Shown here: positions 48,986-58,943 of the stretch, piece by piece
Position numbering within the stretch: position 1 is the stretch's first letter
How the letters are laid out: every line of letters begins with the position of its first letter
NCBI RefSeq assembly: GCF_016756775.1
Contig: NZ_JAERMU010000001.1
Span: forward strand, 62,001 to 126,000
Source: Dryocola clanedunensis subsp. sulfonylureivorans
GTDB taxonomy: Bacteria; Pseudomonadota; Gammaproteobacteria; Enterobacterales; Enterobacteriaceae
Direction of reading: 5' to 3'
DNA length: 64,000 nucleotides
Made by a program: the position numbers and the translations under genes
Notes under the pieces: model-generated
The model's input: the letters and a program-made list of their open reading frames with translations, nothing else
Told to the model about the DNA's origin: nothing
Databases searched by the model: none

Positions 48986-49892
48986 ACCAGTTATACTCCT
49001 GGCACGCCTGCCTCAGCGAGAGCAAAAACTGACGGGCCGTTTCGGTCAGCGCGGATTTTTGCGACCACGCCACGCAGTATTGCGCGGACGGCAGCGTCGT
49101 GATCGGCAGAACGCTTATTTTATCCTGTAAATTCAGCGGCATACTCATCGCCCTCGCCACCACGGTCAGATAATCTGATTGCAATACCATGTTCAGCCCG
49201 CAGACGATAGATTCTGTCCAGACCGGCTGCTCGTGTATCTGACCATAGAACTCGTTAAGCTCATCCTGTAGCTGCTGGTAATAGCCAACGTTTGTCTCCG
49301 GCAACAGCCATTTTGCGCGCCGCAAGTCATTTAAGGATGTTGCCTGCTCAAGAGGATGTCCACGGCGGGCAATAATACAAAACGGCGCGACAAACAGGGG
49401 TTCGATGACGACATCATCGGGTACTTTGCGCGGGTTGATGGTCCCGATAGCCAGATCCAGTTCCCCCTGCCGCAACAGCGGCAACAGCGTAGCGAGCTGC
49501 CCTTCTTTGAGATTAAGACGTGCGTGAGGCCAGCGGGCCTTAAAATTATCGATTAGCGCAGGAAAGATGGTTAGCGCCAGCAGCGACGAAAAGCCGACGG
49601 CGAGTTTCCCCTGTGAATAGTGGCTGATCTGCTCGACTTCATCTGCCGCTCGCTGAAGCTCCTCAAGTATCCATTCCGTACGCCGTAAAAAAGCCTCCCC
49701 TGCCTCAGTTAGCGTGATGCCGATTTGTCCCCGCAGGAATAGTTGCACGCCTAAAGTTTGCTCCAGCTCCCGCAAAGTGCGGCTCAGCGCGGGTTGCGAA
49801 AGCCCCATTTCCCGGGCAGCGGCGCGTATGCTGCGGCTGCGTACAACCTGCCGGAAAGTATTCAGATGCTGCATTTTCGGCAGATGTTTCAT
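48984..49892 (-). CDS. LysR-family transcriptional regulator, AbgR-like
   Basis: 302 residues. N-terminal winged helix (LNTFRQVVRSRSIRAAAREM, GLSQPALSRTLRELEQTLG) and a periplasmic-binding-protein-like effector domain. It resembles the AbgR/TdcA branch of LysR proteins in the SIRAAAR and QPALSRTLRELE segments. It is divergent from a transporter-amidohydrolase pair, the usual layout for a LysR regulator and its targets, so it probably activates them in response to the substrate. Not present between sdaA and pdeD in E. coli K-12. Confidence 0.9.
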   Translation of the reverse strand: MKHLPKMQHLNTFRQVVRSRSIRAAAREMGLSQPALSRTLRELEQTLGVQLFLRGQIGITLTEAGEAFLRRTEWILEELQRAADEVEQISHYSQGKLAVGFSSLLALTIFPALIDNFKARWPHARLNLKEGQLATLLPLLRQGELDLAIGTINPRKVPDDVVIEPLFVAPFCIIARRGHPLEQATSLNDLRRAKWLLPETNVGYYQQLQDELNEFYGQIHEQPVWTESIVCGLNMVLQSDYLTVVARAMSMPLNLQDKISVLPITTLPSAQYCVAWSQKSALTETARQFLLSLRQACQEYNW

Positions 49893-49931
49893 CGCCAGCC
49901 CCTATCAAATAAAAGTATCACCCGGCAAAAA

Positions 49932-49949
49932 ATCGCATCTTATCGCGAT
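49932..49949. promoter_or_regulatory. Candidate LysR-type operator between the regulator and MFS genes
   Basis: Dyad ATCGC - 8 bases - GCGAT (49932-49936, 49945-49949) in the 155-base divergent region, about 40 bases upstream of the regulator start. It is of the T-N11-A type. Low certainty because short dyads occur by chance. Confidence 0.35.
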
Positions 49950-50047
49950 CCCAAAAACTGATTACTTTGGCTAAACGCGTTCAACGAATGTCAGGCGCCA
50001 TCATAAAGAAAATCCCCTAACGGATCTGCATCAGAGGAATCAACATT

Positions 50048-51238
50048 ATGAAAAATCATTCAAGGATGATTTTCTTGCTGTTTCTGGGTTATGTCATTGT
50101 CTATATAGATAAAACGGTGATGGGGTTTGCGCTTTTGCCCATTGAAAAAGAGTTCTCGCTCTCCACCGAGGAGCTGGGCTACATCACCGGCATTTTCTTT
50201 CTCTCCTATTCGCTGTTTCAAATCCCGGCAGGCTGGCTAAATGACCGGCTGGGCTATAAAGCCATGCTGGTTATCTCGCTGTGCCTGCTGGGCGGCTTTG
50301 CATTCTCCTTCGGCGTGCTGGGGCTGAGCTTCGGCCTGCTGATCGCGTTTCGCTTCCTGTCCGGCATGGGGCACTCGGGGTATCCCTGCTCCTGCGCCAA
50401 AGCCGTAGTCAGTAATTTCACGCTGGAGAAGCGAACCTTCGCCCAGTCTATTTTGCTCTCTTCTGCAGGTCTGGCGATGACCGCCGGCCCTTTGGTTGCC
50501 GTCTATGCTCTGGCAAATTTTGGCTGGCGCGGGTCTTTTGCCGGGCTGGGCGTGATGGCATGCGTCATCGCCATCGTCATTATTTTTCTGGTACCAAAAG
50601 CCCTGAGCGGCGCGCGGCAAAAATCCACGCTGAGCTACCGCCAGCTGCTGAAAAGCCCAACCGTTATCCTGCTGTTTGTCGCCATCTTCTGTATCAACAT
50701 TCCCAGCTACGGGCTGATGGCGTGGCTGCCTAAATTCCTCGTGCAGCAGCGCGGAATGCCGATGGATACCTCCGGCTACGTCATCGCTATTGGCGGTCTT
50801 GGTATCTGGATCTCGTCTTTATGCACCGGCTGGCTGGTCGGTAAATATTTCCAGGACAGAGAGCCGATGGTGATCATGATTTGCTCGCTGCTCAGCGCGA
50901 TGTGTATTTATACGGTTTACGTCATGCCTTCACCTGTTACAGCCAGCCTGTTCCTCTTCCTGGGCCAGGTGTTCCTGATGGGCGCTTTTGTGACCACTTT
51001 CACCCTGCCGATGAAACGTATCCCCGTTGATAACATGGGGGCGGCCATGGGCATTATTAACACCGGCGGTACGCTTGGCGGCTTCGTGTCGCCGATTGTG
51101 ATGGGGTATCTGATTGGCTCCTCAGGCGGTTACTACAGCACCTTTATTTTTCTCTCTGTCGCCATGATCTGCGCCGCACTGGCCGTAGTGCCGCTGATGG
51201 TGAAGAGAACGCATTCTGACTTTACCGTGACGGAATAA
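50048..51238 (+). CDS. Major facilitator superfamily transporter
   Basis: 396 residues, about 12 transmembrane helices. MFS motif A is visible (GWLNDRLGYKAML), with FLSGMGHSGYPCSCAKAV in helix 4-5. It resembles anion:cation symporter-type (ACS family) carriers of organic acids or acylated compounds. AGAGGAATCAACATT precedes the ATG. It lies 11 bases before the M20 amidohydrolase, so it likely imports that enzyme's substrate. The exact substrate is not readable. Confidence 0.88.
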   Translation: MKNHSRMIFLLFLGYVIVYIDKTVMGFALLPIEKEFSLSTEELGYITGIFFLSYSLFQIPAGWLNDRLGYKAMLVISLCLLGGFAFSFGVLGLSFGLLIAFRFLSGMGHSGYPCSCAKAVVSNFTLEKRTFAQSILLSSAGLAMTAGPLVAVYALANFGWRGSFAGLGVMACVIAIVIIFLVPKALSGARQKSTLSYRQLLKSPTVILLFVAIFCINIPSYGLMAWLPKFLVQQRGMPMDTSGYVIAIGGLGIWISSLCTGWLVGKYFQDREPMVIMICSLLSAMCIYTVYVMPSPVTASLFLFLGQVFLMGAFVTTFTLPMKRIPVDNMGAAMGIINTGGTLGGFVSPIVMGYLIGSSGGYYSTFIFLSVAMICAALAVVPLMVKRTHSDFTVTE

Positions 51239-51249
51239 TGGAGTGATTT

Positions 51250-52434
51250 ATGTCTATGCATTTTGATGAGCTGATTGCTGAGGTTGCGCCGGATGTCCTG
51301 CGCTGGCGGCAGTATATGCATGCTAATCCGCAGCTCTCTTTCCACGAGCAGCCAACGGCGGATTATATCGCCAGTGAACTGGCGAATTTTGGCCCCCTTG
51401 AGATCGTCCGTTTAACCGATAACAGCGTAGTGGCTAATCTGCAGGGCAAGTATCCGGGCCCGACATGGGCGTTGCGTGCAGATATCGACGCCCTGCCGAT
51501 TCAGGAAGACAGCGGTGTTCCCTTCTCATCACGCAATAAAGGCGTGATGCACGCCTGCGGCCACGATGCCCATGCGGCTATGCTGCTGGGTGCGGCAAAA
51601 TTGCTCTGCCAGTTTCAGGATCGTTTGCAAGGTTCGGTGCGGTTTATTTTCCAGCATGCGGAAGAAGTCCCGCCGGGCGGCGCACAGGAGCTGGTTAAAC
51701 TTGGCGTGCTCGACGGCGTCGAATATATTTTTGGCCTGCACGTGATGCCCGATCGCCCTACCGGCACGCTGTCGCTGAAAGAAGGTGTTTTCTGCGCCTC
51801 CAGCGATAACTTTGATATCGTCATCAAGGGCAAAGGCGGGCATGGTTCCATGCCTCAGCTATGTATCGACCCGGTGGTCATTGGGGCAGAAGTGGTGACA
51901 AGTTTGCAGCAGATTGTGGCCCGCAAGCTGGATCCGCTTCACGTACCGGTGCTGACCATCGCTTCTTTCCAGTCAGGTGAACCAAGTTATAACGTCATAC
52001 CTGACAGCGTTCGTTTGTCAGGCACGCTTCGTACCCATAACAAAGACATCAGAGAACGGGTTCCCCAGCTGATGGCGCAGACGGTACAGGGCATCGCCCA
52101 GGCTCACGGCGCGGAGTGTGAAGTTATCTGGCAAAAGGGATATGAAGTTGGTATTAACCATGCCGATGCCTGCACCATTGCGCGAGATGTCATCCATCAG
52201 CATTTCCCGCAGGGCACGCTGCATGAAGTCACCACGCCGCTGTTTGGCGGTGAAGATTTCTCCTCTTATCAGGCTCATATACCGGGAGCCTTCCTGTTCG
52301 TTGGTTCACGCAATGAAGAGATGGGCGCGGTGTGGAACGTGCATAACCCGCATTTCCTGCTGGATGAAAAGGCGATGCTGACGGGCGTTAAAATGCATCT
52401 TGGCTTGATAAGCAAATTGTTCAAACCTCAGTAA
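51250..52434 (+). CDS. M20 family metal-dependent amidohydrolase
   Basis: 394 residues, M20D-type amidohydrolase/carboxypeptidase. Expected metal ligands are in [13 protein letters not shown] (Cys, His), [16 protein letters not shown] (Glu), [12 protein letters not shown] (His) and GGEDFSSY. The central dimerisation domain follows [12 protein letters not shown]. Such enzymes cleave N-acyl or N-acetyl amino acids (hippurate, IAA-amino acids and similar). TGGAGTG precedes the ATG. Operon with the MFS gene and probable control by the divergent LysR gene suggest a small scavenging pathway. Confidence 0.9.
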   Translation: MSMHFDELIAEVAPDVLRWRQYMHANPQLSFHEQPTADYIASELANFGPLEIVRLTDNSVVANLQGKYPGPTWALRADIDALPIQEDSGVPFSSRNKGVMHACGHDAHAAMLLGAAKLLCQFQDRLQGSVRFIFQHAEEVPPGGAQELVKLGVLDGVEYIFGLHVMPDRPTGTLSLKEGVFCASSDNFDIVIKGKGGHGSMPQLCIDPVVIGAEVVTSLQQIVARKLDPLHVPVLTIASFQSGEPSYNVIPDSVRLSGTLRTHNKDIRERVPQLMAQTVQGIAQAHGAECEVIWQKGYEVGINHADACTIARDVIHQHFPQGTLHEVTTPLFGGEDFSSYQAHIPGAFLFVGSRNEEMGAVWNVHNPHFLLDEKAMLTGVKMHLGLISKLFKPQ

Positions 52435-52444
52435 GTCTTCATGC

Positions 52445-52472
52445 CCTCCCCCTTTTCAGAGCAAGGGGGAGG
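52445..52472 (+). terminator. Hairpin after the MFS-amidohydrolase operon
   Basis: 10-bp stem CCTCCCCCTT / AAGGGGGAGG with an 8-base loop, 10 bases after the stop. There is no T tract. Confidence 0.6.
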
Positions 52473-52562
52473 AATTCCTCGTCGTGAGTCCATTCCCCCA
52501 CTACACTTTGAGTGTTCTGCGCAGCAACAATGACCGCAGCTCCGAAACAAAGGTGACCAGGG

Positions 52563-54161
52563 ATGCAGACCGCGCAGCGTATCATTAAAGGTTATCGTCG
52601 CAGGCGATTCATCGTGTGCGCGGCTTTAGCTTTGCTGGTCCTGATCCTGACGCTGAGCCTGCGCTTTATCGCCGAACGCAATCTCAATGAGCAGCGGCTG
52701 CTGGATTTTAACTCCCGAGCCATCACGACTCTCGAAAGTATTCTTACTCCCCTTGATGCGGTCAGCAATGATGTTCTGAAATTTGTCGGGGCAAGCTGTG
52801 AGGCCGTGCAATTTAAATTACGGGAGCATGCGGCGCGCATGCAAACAGTGCGATCGATAGCCCTGATCAAAGACGGTATTTTGTACTGCTCGAGTATTTT
52901 TGGCGCCCGCAATGTCCCTGTTAATCTGCTGCAACCCAGGCTTCCCGCCCCAACCCCTTTGTTGCTGCTCTCGACCGACCACTCCCTGCTGAAAGGCTCC
53001 CCAATTCTGGTTTACTGGCATCCGTCAGCAAGCGGCAGCCGTGACGGCGTGATGGAGGTCGTCAACATTGAAATGCTCACCGGGCTGCTGCTTGAGCCAG
53101 AACGGCCATGGGTATTTCGCGCCATCCTTAACGTCGGCGATTCACACCTCGAATATGGTAAAGGTTTGCTGGCTCGAGTCACGGTAGAAGAGGGGCTCTC
53201 CAGCCATGAAATGGTCTCCGGGCAGTTCCCTTTTTCGATTACCACCATCGGCCCTTCCGCCAGTGATTTAGCGTTAAAAAAACTGCCCACCCAGCTTCCC
53301 CTTGCGCTCATACTCAGCATGTTGATTGGCTACATCACCTGGCTTGCCACAGCAAACCGCATGAGCTTTTCCTGGGAGATCAACCTTGGCCTGGCGTCGC
53401 GGGAGTTTGAGGTGTTCTGCCAGCCGCTGTTGAACGCGCGCAACCAGCAATGTGTTGGCGTCGAGCTGCTGTTGCGCTGGAACAACCCGCGTCAGGGCTG
53501 GATCTCACCGGAGGTGTTCATTCCCCTCGCCGAACAGCAAAATCTTATCGCGCCTTTAACCCGCTTTGTCATGACCGAAGCCGTGAAGCACCTGGATATG
53601 TTTCCGCCGTCTCGTGATTTTCACATTGGGCTAAACGTCGCGGCAAGCCATTTCCGTGACGGGGAGATCATCGATGACCTGCGACGCTACTGGTTCCCCG
53701 CCCATGCGATTCAGCCGCTGACGCTTGAGTTAACCGAACGTGATGCCCTGCCCGAGGTCGATCATCGTATAGTGCGCGACCTGCGCAGGCTGGGGGTTGC
53801 TCTGGCGATTGATGATTTTGGTACGGGACAGAGTTCGCTGGCTTATCTGGAAACGCTTAATCCAAACGTGCTGAAAATCGATAAGTCCTTTACCGCCGCT
53901 ATCGGCACCGATGCCGTGAATTCGACGGTGACGGATATTATTATTGCGCTGGCGCAGCGTCTGGGGATCGATCTTGTTGCGGAGGGAGTGGAAACGCAGG
54001 AGCAGGCTGACTATTTGTCCCGCCACGGCGTGAACGTACTGCAAGGCTTTTTGTTTGCGCGGCCAATGCCGCTGAAAGATTTTCCGCGCTGGCTTGAGGG
54101 CCGCTCACCGCCGCCCCCTCGCCATAATGGTCACGCTATGCCAGCGATCCCATTGCGCTAA
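52563..54161 (+). CDS. pdeD: c-di-GMP phosphodiesterase PdeD (CSS-EAL)
   Basis: 532 residues. N-terminal membrane helix (about 17-33), a periplasmic CSS-type sensor domain (VGASCEAVQF ... ILYCSSIFG), a second helix (about 240-262) and a cytoplasmic EAL domain. The EAL motif reads ELL (GVELLLRW). The other catalytic motifs are present: LNVAASHF (Asn), LTLELTERDAL, LAIDDFGTGQSSLAYL, LKIDKSF and VAEGVETQEQ, so hydrolysis of c-di-GMP is likely. It matches E. coli PdeD (YoaD). In CSS-EAL proteins the periplasmic cysteine pair is redox sensed through DsbA/DsbB, and dsbB is also in this window. Confidence 0.95.
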   Translation: MQTAQRIIKGYRRRRFIVCAALALLVLILTLSLRFIAERNLNEQRLLDFNSRAITTLESILTPLDAVSNDVLKFVGASCEAVQFKLREHAARMQTVRSIALIKDGILYCSSIFGARNVPVNLLQPRLPAPTPLLLLSTDHSLLKGSPILVYWHPSASGSRDGVMEVVNIEMLTGLLLEPERPWVFRAILNVGDSHLEYGKGLLARVTVEEGLSSHEMVSGQFPFSITTIGPSASDLALKKLPTQLPLALILSMLIGYITWLATANRMSFSWEINLGLASREFEVFCQPLLNARNQQCVGVELLLRWNNPRQGWISPEVFIPLAEQQNLIAPLTRFVMTEAVKHLDMFPPSRDFHIGLNVAASHFRDGEIIDDLRRYWFPAHAIQPLTLELTERDALPEVDHRIVRDLRRLGVALAIDDFGTGQSSLAYLETLNPNVLKIDKSFTAAIGTDAVNSTVTDIIIALAQRLGIDLVAEGVETQEQADYLSRHGVNVLQGFLFARPMPLKDFPRWLEGRSPPPPRHNGHAMPAIPLR

Positions 54162-55721
54162 TTACTCTTCTTCGTTCTCGTGCGGCTGACGTTCTTTCGT
54201 GACCCGAACTAAATCGACGCGATAGTCATTCGCTTCCACAATCTGGATGCTCAGCGGCGCAAACTCGATAATCTCTCCAGGCTTCGGGATACGCCCGCTG
54301 ACGGAAATCACCAGACCGGCTATGGAGGCAATATCCTCTTCGTCGTTCACCAGCGTGTTGATATCAAGATGCTGCTGGATCGCATGGAGATCCGTGCCTC
54401 CTTTGACCAGCCAGCTATCGCCGTCGCGCACGATTTCAGGCGTTTCATCTGCATCCGGGAACTCCCCGGCAATGGCTTCAAGAACGTCCAGCGGTGTCAC
54501 GAGCCCCTGCACCACGCCAAACTCATCGTTAACGATGACGAAGCTGCCACGCGCACGACGCAGCACCCCCAGCAGGTTGATAGGATCCAGCGTTTCCGGC
54601 ACAACGATAGCCGGCGTCCTGGCGGCGATGGCTTCCACATCCCCTCCTTTGTCGAGCACCACCAGCAGCTCTTTAGCACGCACAATACCGATGATCTCAT
54701 CCAGCTCGCCACGACAGACAGGAAAAAGGCTGTGCGGGGACTCAAGGAGCTGTTCGCGAATTTCTGACACAGTTTTGTGCGCATCTACCCAGGAGATTTC
54801 ACCGCGTGGCGTCATGATGCTGCGGAGTGAACGAGAGGCCAGCGTCAGCACCCCATTGATCATATATCGCTCTTCGGCAGCAAAAGCCTCGGCTTCAATG
54901 GGCGTAATGGTTTTGCTTTCATCACGCTCAACGCGCTCCTGACGTTTCCCGTTCATCAGGCGCAGAATCGCATCAGCCGTGCGGGCGCGAAGCGGCACGT
55001 TGGACTGGTGACGAATAAAGTTACGACGCGCGATCTGATTAAACAGCTCAATGATTATCGAGAAGCCAATGGCGGCGTACAGATAGCCTTTAGGGATATG
55101 GAAACCAAATCCTTCCGCCACCAGACTCAGACCGATCATTAACAGGAAGCTAAGACAGAGCACCACCACCGTAGGATGCTGATTGACGAAGTTCGTCAGC
55201 GGCTTTGAAGCCAGCAGCATCACGCCCATGGCAATAATTACCGCCGCCATCATCACCGGCAGATGGTTCACCATCCCTACCGCAGTAATCACCGCATCGA
55301 GTGAGAATACCGCGTCCAGTATGACAATTTGCAGCACCACGACCCAGAAGCTGGCGTACCCCTTACCGTGTCCATCATCATGCTGACGGTTTTCCAGCCT
55401 TTCATGCAGCTCCGTTGTCGCTTTGAACAGCAGGAATATCCCCCCGAGCAGCATGATCAAATCACGGCCGGAGAAAACTTTGTCCATAATGGTAAACAGC
55501 GGTTGGGTGAGCGTGACCATCCATGAAATTAACGACAGCAGGCCCAGACGCATGAACAAAGCGAGGGATAAACCGATCAGTCGGGCTTTATCCCGCTGTT
55601 TTGGCGGAAGTTTGTCGGCAAGGATGGCGATAAACACCAGGTTATCGATGCCCAGGACGATTTCCAGCACCACCAGCGTCAATAAGCCGATCCAAATCTG
55701 CGGATCCATTAAGAATTCCAT
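54162..55721 (-). CDS. yoaE: TerC / CBS / CorC-domain inner-membrane protein YoaE
   Basis: 519 residues. N-terminal TerC-like region of seven helices ([21 protein letters not shown] has the conserved acidic residues; [15 protein letters not shown] is the second motif), then two CBS domains (about 300-420) and a C-terminal CorC/HlyC domain ([18 protein letters not shown]). TerC-type proteins are linked to metal homeostasis. Its stop codon abuts that of pdeD with no base between. It is separated from manX by 471 bases. Confidence 0.94.
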   Translation of the reverse strand: MEFLMDPQIWIGLLTLVVLEIVLGIDNLVFIAILADKLPPKQRDKARLIGLSLALFMRLGLLSLISWMVTLTQPLFTIMDKVFSGRDLIMLLGGIFLLFKATTELHERLENRQHDDGHGKGYASFWVVVLQIVILDAVFSLDAVITAVGMVNHLPVMMAAVIIAMGVMLLASKPLTNFVNQHPTVVVLCLSFLLMIGLSLVAEGFGFHIPKGYLYAAIGFSIIIELFNQIARRNFIRHQSNVPLRARTADAILRLMNGKRQERVERDESKTITPIEAEAFAAEERYMINGVLTLASRSLRSIMTPRGEISWVDAHKTVSEIREQLLESPHSLFPVCRGELDEIIGIVRAKELLVVLDKGGDVEAIAARTPAIVVPETLDPINLLGVLRRARGSFVIVNDEFGVVQGLVTPLDVLEAIAGEFPDADETPEIVRDGDSWLVKGGTDLHAIQQHLDINTLVNDEEDIASIAGLVISVSGRIPKPGEIIEFAPLSIQIVEANDYRVDLVRVTKERQPHENEEE

Positions 55722-56192
55722 GACAGACTCCGACCGCTTAAATAGCGAAACGGCACACCGTGACTTACGGGCGCAACATGTTGAATTGAAAGGTTAAACG
55801 GACGGGAAGCGTCGCGTGGCAGGACGGCAAATTGCGTCCGGGAAATGAAAAGACGTCGGTGACGATCCATACGGTGGGCTACTGCCCTCTACTCCTGGTC
55901 ATTAAACGAGAAGCAAACATTATCAGAGCAAATATGCCTTTGGCAAAGATTTACCAGAATTTGCATTTTCACCGCGCTCTGAAAGCCCCTGATTTTTGCT
56001 TCAATTTATTGAAAACGTAACAAAGTTAAATAGCAGAGCTTCATCACATAAATTATTTTTTTCACTGACTAAAATAATTCGCGCAAATGGTTCGACTTTT
56101 CATAATCCCTTATCTGAATCGATTCATTCCAGACGAACAGATAGTTAAGACTTTCGTAAGGATGTTGAGATGACTAACACAGGAGGTAGCAA
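55722..56192. promoter_or_regulatory. Divergent regulatory region of yoaE and manXYZ
   Basis: 471 bases without a standard gene. It holds the yoaE leader on the left. On the right are an Mlc/NagC-type inverted repeat (56051-56079) and a TCACA half-site at 56043-56047 that could be part of a weak CRP site. Two overlapping mini-frames lie directly before manX. Confidence 0.5.
56051..56079. promoter_or_regulatory. Putative Mlc/NagC-family operator for manXYZ
   Basis: Perfect 9-bp inverted repeat AATTATTTT - 11 bases - AAAATAATT. This fits the TTATTT...AAATAA pattern of Mlc and NagC operators. Mlc is known to repress manXYZ in E. coli. Confidence 0.7.
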
Positions 56193-56196
56193 GTGA
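56170..56196 (+). other. Mini reading frame overlapping the manX start
   Basis: ATG at 56170 starts an eight-codon frame (MTNTGGSK) whose TGA (56194-56196) overlaps the manX GTG (56193-56195). A still shorter frame (MLR, ATG at 56162) ends on that ATG. The GGAGG of manX lies inside the mini-frame. It may couple or modulate manX translation, or be chance. Confidence 0.4.
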
Positions 56197-57155
56197 CTAT
56201 TGCTATTGTCATAGGCACGCATGGCTGGGCAGCAGAACAATTGCTGAAGACCGCCGAAATGCTATTAGGTGAGCAGGAAAACGTTGGCTGGATCGATTTC
56301 GTTCCCGGCGAAAACGCCGAAACGCTCATTGAAAAATACAACGCGCAGCTCACGAATCTGGACACCAGCAACGGTGTGCTGTTTCTCGTCGATACCTGGG
56401 GCGGCAGCCCTTTCAATGCGGCCAGCCGTATTGTCGTCGATAAAGAGCATTACGAAGTCGTCGCTGGGGTTAACATTCCGATGCTGGTCGAGACGTTTAT
56501 GGCTCGCGATGACAATCCTTCTTTCGACGAGCTGGTTGCGCTGGCGGTAGAAACAGGCCGCGAAGGGGTGAAAGCCCTCAAAGCTCAGCCTGTAGAAAAA
56601 GCAGCGCCGGTTGCAGCCGCGCCAAAAGCTGCCGCACCGCTGAAACCAATGGGTCCGAACGATTACATGAACATCGGCCTTGCGCGTATCGATGACCGCC
56701 TTATTCATGGTCAGGTTGCAACCCGCTGGACAAAAGAGACCAACGTGACCCGTATTATCGTCGTCAGCGATGAAGTGGCTGCCGATACCGTACGTAAAAC
56801 GCTGCTCACTCAGGTCGCACCTCCAGGCGTCACCGCACACGTGGTGGACGTTGCGAAGATGATTCGCGTCTACAACAACCCGAAATATGCCGGCGATCGC
56901 GTCATGCTGCTGTTCACCAACCCGACCGACGTTGAGCGGATCGTGGAAGGTGGCGTGAAGATCACTTCCGTCAACATCGGTGGTATGGCTTTCCGCCAGG
57001 GGAAAACCCAGGTCAACAACGCCATTTCCGTTGATGAAAAAGATATCGAAGCCTTTAAGAAACTGAACGAGCGCGGCATTGAGCTGGAAGCCCGTAAAGT
57101 TTCTACCGATCAAAAATTGAAAATGATGGATCTGATCGCGAAGGTGAAAAGTTAA
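56193..57155 (+). CDS. manX: PTS mannose transporter EIIAB component
   Basis: 320 residues. IIA domain with the phospho-His10 (IGTHGWAAEQLL), an Ala/Pro/Lys-rich linker at about 132-153, and IIB domain with phospho-His172 (RIDDRLIHGQVATRW). It transfers phosphate from HPr to mannose, glucose, glucosamine and related hexoses during uptake through ManYZ. AGGAGG lies 5 bases before the GTG at 56193. First gene of manXYZ; in E. coli the transcript is a target of the small RNA SgrS. Confidence 0.97.
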   Translation: MTIAIVIGTHGWAAEQLLKTAEMLLGEQENVGWIDFVPGENAETLIEKYNAQLTNLDTSNGVLFLVDTWGGSPFNAASRIVVDKEHYEVVAGVNIPMLVETFMARDDNPSFDELVALAVETGREGVKALKAQPVEKAAPVAAAPKAAAPLKPMGPNDYMNIGLARIDDRLIHGQVATRWTKETNVTRIIVVSDEVAADTVRKTLLTQVAPPGVTAHVVDVAKMIRVYNNPKYAGDRVMLLFTNPTDVERIVEGGVKITSVNIGGMAFRQGKTQVNNAISVDEKDIEAFKKLNERGIELEARKVSTDQKLKMMDLIAKVKS

Positions 57156-57230
57156 TTGCTACGGTAATTGGCTGAACGCTACGTTTTGCTCAGTTTTTAT
57201 ACTTAAGTCATACGTTATAGGAGAAGTACA

Positions 57231-58031
57231 ATGGAGATTACCACTCTTCAAATTGTGCTGGTGTTCATCGTAGCCTGTATTGCCGGTATGGAATCAGTCC
57301 TTGATGAATTTCAGTTTCACCGCCCGCTTGTTGCTTGTACGCTGATCGGTCTGGTTCTGGGTGACATGAAAACCGGTATTATTATCGGTGGTACCCTTGA
57401 AATGATCGCCCTGGGCTGGATGAACATCGGTGCGGCAGTTGCGCCCGATGCGGCACTCGCCTCAATTATCTCAACCATTCTGGTTATCGCCGGACATCAG
57501 GGCATCGGCTCTGGTATCGCTCTGGCCATCCCGCTGGCAGCAGCAGGCCAGGTTCTGACCATTATCGTTCGTACTATCACCGTGGGCTTCCAGCACGCGG
57601 CGGATAAAGCAGCGGACAATGGCAACCTGACTGCCCTGTCCTGGCTCCACGTTTCTTCCCTGTTCCTGCAGGCGATGCGTATCGCTATCCCTGCCGTTAT
57701 CGTTGCTATCTCTGTTGGCACCAGCGAAGTACAGAACATGCTGAATGCCATTCCGGAAGTGGTCACCAGCGGTCTGAACATTGCTGGCGGCATGATCGTG
57801 GTTGTGGGTTACGCGATGGTCATTAACATGATGCGTGCCGGCTACCTGATGCCGTTCTTCTACCTCGGCTTCGTCACCGCCGCGTTCACCAACTTCAACC
57901 TGGTTGCGCTGGGTGTGATTGGTGCGGTGATGGCGATTCTGTATATCCAGCTGAGCCCGAAATACAACCGTTCCGCTGGTACCGCGGCGCCGGCTGCTGG
58001 TGCTAACGATCTTGATAACGAATTAGATTAA
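57231..58031 (+). CDS. manY: PTS mannose transporter EIIC component
   Basis: 266 residues, multi-spanning membrane protein. MEITTLQIVLVFIVACIAGM at the start, LVLGDMKTGIIIGGTLEMIALGWMNIG in the central domain, and a hydrophilic Ala/Gly-rich tail. It forms the sugar channel with ManZ; in E. coli the pair is also used by some class IIa bacteriocins (by relatives) and by phage lambda DNA for entry. AGGAGAAGTACA precedes the ATG. 75 bases after manX. Confidence 0.97.
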   Translation: MEITTLQIVLVFIVACIAGMESVLDEFQFHRPLVACTLIGLVLGDMKTGIIIGGTLEMIALGWMNIGAAVAPDAALASIISTILVIAGHQGIGSGIALAIPLAAAGQVLTIIVRTITVGFQHAADKAADNGNLTALSWLHVSSLFLQAMRIAIPAVIVAISVGTSEVQNMLNAIPEVVTSGLNIAGGMIVVVGYAMVINMMRAGYLMPFFYLGFVTAAFTNFNLVALGVIGAVMAILYIQLSPKYNRSAGTAAPAAGANDLDNELD

Positions 58032-58043
58032 TAGGTGAGCGAA

Positions 58044-58898
58044 ATGGTTGATACCACCAAAACTACGACTACCGAGAAGAAACTCACCCAGGGTGATATT
58101 CGCGCCGTCTTCCTGCGTTCCAATATTTTCCAGGGTTCATGGAACTTCGAACGTATGCAGGCGCTGGGCTTCTGCTTCTCCATGGTTCCGGCGATTAAGC
58201 GCCTTTATCCAGAGAATAACGATGCGCGTAAACAGGCGATCAAACGTCACCTGGAGTTCTTCAACACCCATCCATACGTAGCGGCGCCAGTACTGGGCGT
58301 GACGCTGGCGATGGAAGAGCAGCGTGCAAACGGCGCAGAGATTGACGATGGTGCCATAAACGGTATCAAAGTTGGTCTGATGGGGCCGCTGGCCGGTGTA
58401 GGTGACCCAATCTTCTGGGGTACCGTACGTCCGGTATTTGCAGCGTTGGGTGCGGGGATTGCCATGAGCGGCAGCCTGCTGGGTCCTCTGCTGTTCTTCA
58501 TCCTTTTCAACGCCGTGCGTTTGCTGACCCGTTACTACGGCGTGGCTTACGGCTACCGTAAAGGGATCGATATCGTTAAGGATATGGGCGGCGGCTTCCT
58601 GCAGAAATTGACCGAGGGGGCGTCTATTCTCGGCCTCTTTGTCATGGGGGCGCTGGTCAACAAGTGGACGCACGTTAACATACCGCTGGTGGTGTCGAAG
58701 ATAACCGACCAGACCGGCGCGGTTAAAGTGACCACCGTGCAGACTATCCTCGATCAGCTGATGCCGGGCCTTGTGCCGCTGCTGTTGACCTTCGCCTGTA
58801 TGTGGCTGCTGCGTAAGAAAGTTAACGCGCTGTGGATAATCATGGGCTTCTTCGTCATCGGTATTGTCGGTTATGCTATCGGCCTGCTGGGTCTGTAA
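58044..58898 (+). CDS. manZ: PTS mannose transporter EIID component
   Basis: 284 residues. Conserved IID features are FLRSNIFQGSWNFERMQALG, DDGAINGIKVGLMGPLAGVG and DPIFWGTVRPVFAALGAGIA, followed by C-terminal helices. The start is the ATG at 58044 (AGGTGAGC upstream); a GTG at 58035 has no ribosome-binding site. It follows manY by 12 bases and is the last gene of the operon. Confidence 0.96.
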   Translation: MVDTTKTTTTEKKLTQGDIRAVFLRSNIFQGSWNFERMQALGFCFSMVPAIKRLYPENNDARKQAIKRHLEFFNTHPYVAAPVLGVTLAMEEQRANGAEIDDGAINGIKVGLMGPLAGVGDPIFWGTVRPVFAALGAGIAMSGSLLGPLLFFILFNAVRLLTRYYGVAYGYRKGIDIVKDMGGGFLQKLTEGASILGLFVMGALVNKWTHVNIPLVVSKITDQTGAVKVTTVQTILDQLMPGLVPLLLTFACMWLLRKKVNALWIIMGFFVIGIVGYAIGLLGL

Positions 58899-58913
58899 GT
58901 AAGCAGTACTACA

Positions 58914-58937
58914 AACCGGGGCCAGTTTGCCCCGGTT
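58914..58937 (+). terminator. Hairpin after manZ, left copy
   Basis: 9-bp stem AACCGGGGC / GCCCCGGTT with a CAGTTT loop, 15 bases after the manZ stop. There is no long T tract. The stem core recurs at 59078-59094, beyond the intergenic repeat. Confidence 0.7.
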
Positions 58938-58943
58938 AACCGT

